Positions 19,543-21,701 of a stretch of DNA of 21,701 nucleotides are shown piece after piece. The notes beneath the pieces are model-generated. The model worked only from the letters and a program-made list of their open reading frames with translations. It did not search any database and was not told the origin of the DNA. The translations under genes and the position numbers were made by a program. Origin of the DNA: a virus; IMG/VR virus record IMGVR_UViG_3300024288_000007, positions 1 through 21,701 of that record; one strand, written 5' to 3'. Numbering within the stretch: position 1 is the first letter of the stretch; every line of letters begins with the position of its first letter.

Positions 19543-20445
19543 TTATTTTTCAAAAATAGCCACGTCTACATTAGCGCCGCTTACATTTGAATAAGTAGGC
19601 AATAATCCCAAAACATCTACCCTGTTAACTACAGTAACCGTAAACCCAGTTGTTGTTACCGATGTTATTTTTATGATGTTCGTGTTCGTACCACCAATAA
19701 TATTGGCTTGGATATTTGGCGCGACACTATAAGCAACGGAAAATGTAACAGCATACACCCCGCTTCCATTTGTTGTGCCGCTGTAAGGCTCCGTCCTCTT
19801 TGTTTTTCTCATTATACCTGTAGCAGAATCGTAACTAAGTTCATTCCCTGCTGAAATTGATAATCTTGATCTAGATGTTGTGAAATAAAGATTTGCGCCT
19901 TCTACTAAATCAGTTGTGCTCTTGCCGCTAAACGCCGTATTAAACCTTGCTGCTGTATAGTAAAGATTAACGCTTTCTGTTACTTGAGAGGTGTTATAAT
20001 CGCCATTAGCTGAAACAACAGCGCCCGCGCGACCAAACACAGTCGTTACTGGCGCAATGGTTAAGAAGTTGCTTGGGTTGCCAGTTAATGGATAAGCATC
20101 AGTTATCCCATATCCGGATAAAGTAGTTGGCTTACCTGTTAATGACGCGAAAGATTGTGCTGGCACGCTTGATATATATCCATTTGGATTTGTCAATAAG
20201 TAATATCTAGAGTTGCCAATGTTTTTTATTGTATCATTAATCCCTAATATATTGAATGTTTTAAGCTTTAAGCTATCCATTTTCGCTACAAGTATCCTAT
20301 TATCATTAGGAGGTATTGTAAACGCATAATTAGCCGCTGATATGTCTAGTGGTACATTTTGAACGGGCAGTAATTTACTTGCTGTCTGAGCATTTAAAAC
20401 TAATGAAAATAGTAATAGAGCAAACGTTAATAGATGTTTTTTCAT
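19543..20445 (-). CDS. Tail fibre protein with a Sec signal peptide
   Basis: 300 aa. The first 21 residues are a typical signal peptide I (MKKHLLTFALLLFSLVLNAQ, cleavage probably after LNA). The body is fibre-like: SLTGKPTTLSGYGITDAYPLTG (about 102-123), then VFGRAGAVVSANGDY and two NLYYTAARF/NLYFTTSRS units. The C-terminal globular part has GTTNGSGVYAVTFSV and ends near VDVAIFEK. GKPTTLxGYGITDAY occurs in many Bacteroidota tail fibres, so assignment to the tail is good. The signal peptide is unusual for a virion protein assembled in the cytoplasm. Confidence 0.75.
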   Translation of the reverse strand: MKKHLLTFALLLFSLVLNAQTASKLLPVQNVPLDISAANYAFTIPPNDNRILVAKMDSLKLKTFNILGINDTIKNIGNSRYYLLTNPNGYISSVPAQSFASLTGKPTTLSGYGITDAYPLTGNPSNFLTIAPVTTVFGRAGAVVSANGDYNTSQVTESVNLYYTAARFNTAFSGKSTTDLVEGANLYFTTSRSRLSISAGNELSYDSATGIMRKTKRTEPYSGTTNGSGVYAVTFSVAYSVAPNIQANIIGGTNTNIIKITSVTTTGFTVTVVNRVDVLGLLPTYSNVSGANVDVAIFEK

Positions 20446-20457
20446 GATTATATGATT

Positions 20458-21701
20458 TTAAGATAAGACACTCCAATTGATTCCATTGTTGTAAATTGAG
20501 TAAGTTTGGCCGGGTGCTATAGTTAACGAGCTGCTTAATACTCCTGTTTCCCAAAGATCATTCCCTCCAGTATTTGAATTTAGCGTTATAATTCCTATCC
20601 CTTGATTTATGATAACTATTCTTTTTTTATCATTTCCAGAAATAGGCGGGGCCGTATAGGTGGATATCGAGCCAGTAAACGTAAAATAACTTATAAGTGC
20701 GGTGGTTGTTATTGTTAAGGTAGCGGCCGAACTAATGATATTTTGAATAACGGTATCAAGAACATTTTTAACAAATTCTGTTGTAGCTATTTGGGTTGTA
20801 TTATCTGAAGTTGCCGCCGTTGGCGCCAATGGTGCGCCCGTAAAAGAAGGCGAAACAAGTTCAGCAATTCCAACTCCATTAAACGTAGGCCGCGTTGTAA
20901 AATTCCATAGACCAGAAATGGTTGCGGCTAAAGTTTTAATATTAACCCACCAATTTTTTAATTTTAATGGGGTTATGAATTTAGCGTCATTTGTTCCTGT
21001 TTGAGTTTCTGAATCGTCAGCCTTTACTGGAACGTCAACAATTAGCGCATAACCTGTTAAATCAACCGTAGCGCCGCCAGAAGATGGCGCATTAACTCCC
21101 GTCGGAGTACCTACGCTTACTCCATTTTTATCTTTTTCAGTTCCGTAATCTTCCCTTACTTCTTCTGTAAACGGTATTTGATCAGTTAAAACTTGTGCAA
21201 ACCTTAATTTTCTTATGTCTTTTTTTAAGTCGAACCGTCCTGATAAGAAAATGTATTTGCCGGGCAAAAATGTAACCGATAGAAGCGTGTTAATGTCAAT
21301 CAAACCGAATCCAATAAAATCAGCCTCTAAAATACGGTATGGCTGTGAGTGGGTTATTAACTCACTATTTGCAATTACATGCAACAAACTTACACTTTCC
21401 GTTATTCCAGATCTTTTCCATTTATCAGACGGAATAGTTGGCGGCGGCAACCCTATTGATATTTGAGATGTTCGTTTGTTATTTGGCTCATCGCCGTGCA
21501 AAAGTAAAACAGGGTCTTTTGTATGGGTTTGGGTTGTTAGCGATTTCTGCCTGTTGTAAATGCCAACGGACGGCTTAGTTTGATCGGCAGTAACAGAGGG
21601 AGTTACCTGTACATTATTTATTCTTGTCGGATAATCAGCGGGGCCAACTTCTTGCAATGACTGAACGCCAAAATATAATGTATAATCCGCATCCCTTGCA
21701 T
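20458..21701 (-). CDS. Tail protein, N-terminal part outside the window
   Basis: At least 413 codons; the frame is open to the right edge, so the 5' end is missing. A TTG at 21655-21657 is not a likely start, because DYTLYFGVQSLQEVGP before and after it reads as continuous coding sequence. The middle has a long beta-rich section (about 30-150 from the TTG), then AFIG-type fibre motifs: VDLTGYALIVDVPVK, SPSFTGAPLAPTAATSDNTTQ, IATTEFVKNV. The C-terminal beta part (NDKKRIVIINQGIGIITLNS) ends in NGINWSVL. Probably a fibre-hub or adsorption protein, encoded first in this late cluster. Confidence 0.75.
   Translation of the reverse strand, partial: ARDADYTLYFGVQSLQEVGPADYPTRINNVQVTPSVTADQTKPSVGIYNRQKSLTTQTHTKDPVLLLHGDEPNNKRTSQISIGLPPPTIPSDKWKRSGITESVSLLHVIANSELITHSQPYRILEADFIGFGLIDINTLLSVTFLPGKYIFLSGRFDLKKDIRKLRFAQVLTDQIPFTEEVREDYGTEKDKNGVSVGTPTGVNAPSSGGATVDLTGYALIVDVPVKADDSETQTGTNDAKFITPLKLKNWWVNIKTLAATISGLWNFTTRPTFNGVGIAELVSPSFTGAPLAPTAATSDNTTQIATTEFVKNVLDTVIQNIISSAATLTITTTALISYFTFTGSISTYTAPPISGNDKKRIVIINQGIGIITLNSNTGGNDLWETGVLSSSLTIAPGQTYSIYNNGINWSVLS

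Noticed and set aside
1-21701. CRISPR array, insertion sequences, attachment sites, tRNA or rRNA genes
   Set aside because: No regularly spaced repeats of CRISPR type, no transposase or integrase frame, no terminal inverted repeats and no RNA-gene signature were seen.

Overview
The window is a 21.7-kb stretch of a tailed-phage genome, free or as a prophage, from a Bacteroidota host. Pointers to Bacteroidota are the low GC, the near absence of Shine-Dalgarno sites, several TAnnTTTG promoter elements, and phage families typical of that phylum (a DUF6291-type replication protein and Bacteroidota-style tail proteins). The host genus cannot be fixed; Sphingobacteriaceae or Flavobacteriaceae are guesses. 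No tRNA, rRNA, CRISPR array, integrase, terminase, portal or capsid gene is visible, so this is part of a genome.

Layout. (1) Positions 1-13321, nearly all on the minus strand, form the early DNA-metabolism region, read right to left from a promoter near 13393. It starts with many small unknown genes, several of them tiny membrane or zinc-finger-like peptides chained by ATGA overlaps. A C5-cytosine methyltransferase follows, then a structured RNA with its own promoter (about 10547-10633) and more small genes. Next come a recombination pair (probable single-strand annealing protein and YqaJ-like exonuclease), a terminator at 7820-7850 and a new promoter at 7760-7791. After that come a Myb/HTH-like protein, a beta sliding clamp, an SNF2-type helicase overlapping an N4/N6-type DNA methyltransferase, two small HTH proteins, a DUF6291 replication protein, a conserved phage protein and a RuvC-like resolvase. 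(2) Positions 13463-14857 are a plus-strand island of about 1.4 kb with a divergent promoter: a 56-aa HTH protein, a GIY-YIG/ribbon-helix-helix fusion, a small lipoprotein, a 54-aa protein and a frame-disrupted membrane-protein region. A bidirectional terminator at 14861-14890 closes it. (3) Positions 14919-21701, minus strand, hold the late genes: a tail protein cut by the window edge, a tail fibre with a signal peptide, a tail-tube-like protein, an SGNH-esterase tail protein with a tandem duplication, small membrane and cysteine-rich proteins, a GH24 endolysin and holin-like proteins.

How it fits together: the early genes supply replication initiation, a private sliding clamp, recombination and DNA methylation that probably counters restriction. 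The plus-strand island looks like a regulatory or superinfection-control cassette between the early and late genes. The late genes build the adsorption apparatus, with a likely glycan esterase, and lyse the cell.

Most notable are the kissing-loop RNA with an intrinsic terminator (10547-10633), iteron-like repeats inside the replication-protein gene (2571-2635), the GIY-YIG/RHH fusion in the divergent island, and a second structured leader (13097-13162). About a dozen genes of 29-56 codons are annotated here, supported mainly by tight stop/start coupling to their neighbours.
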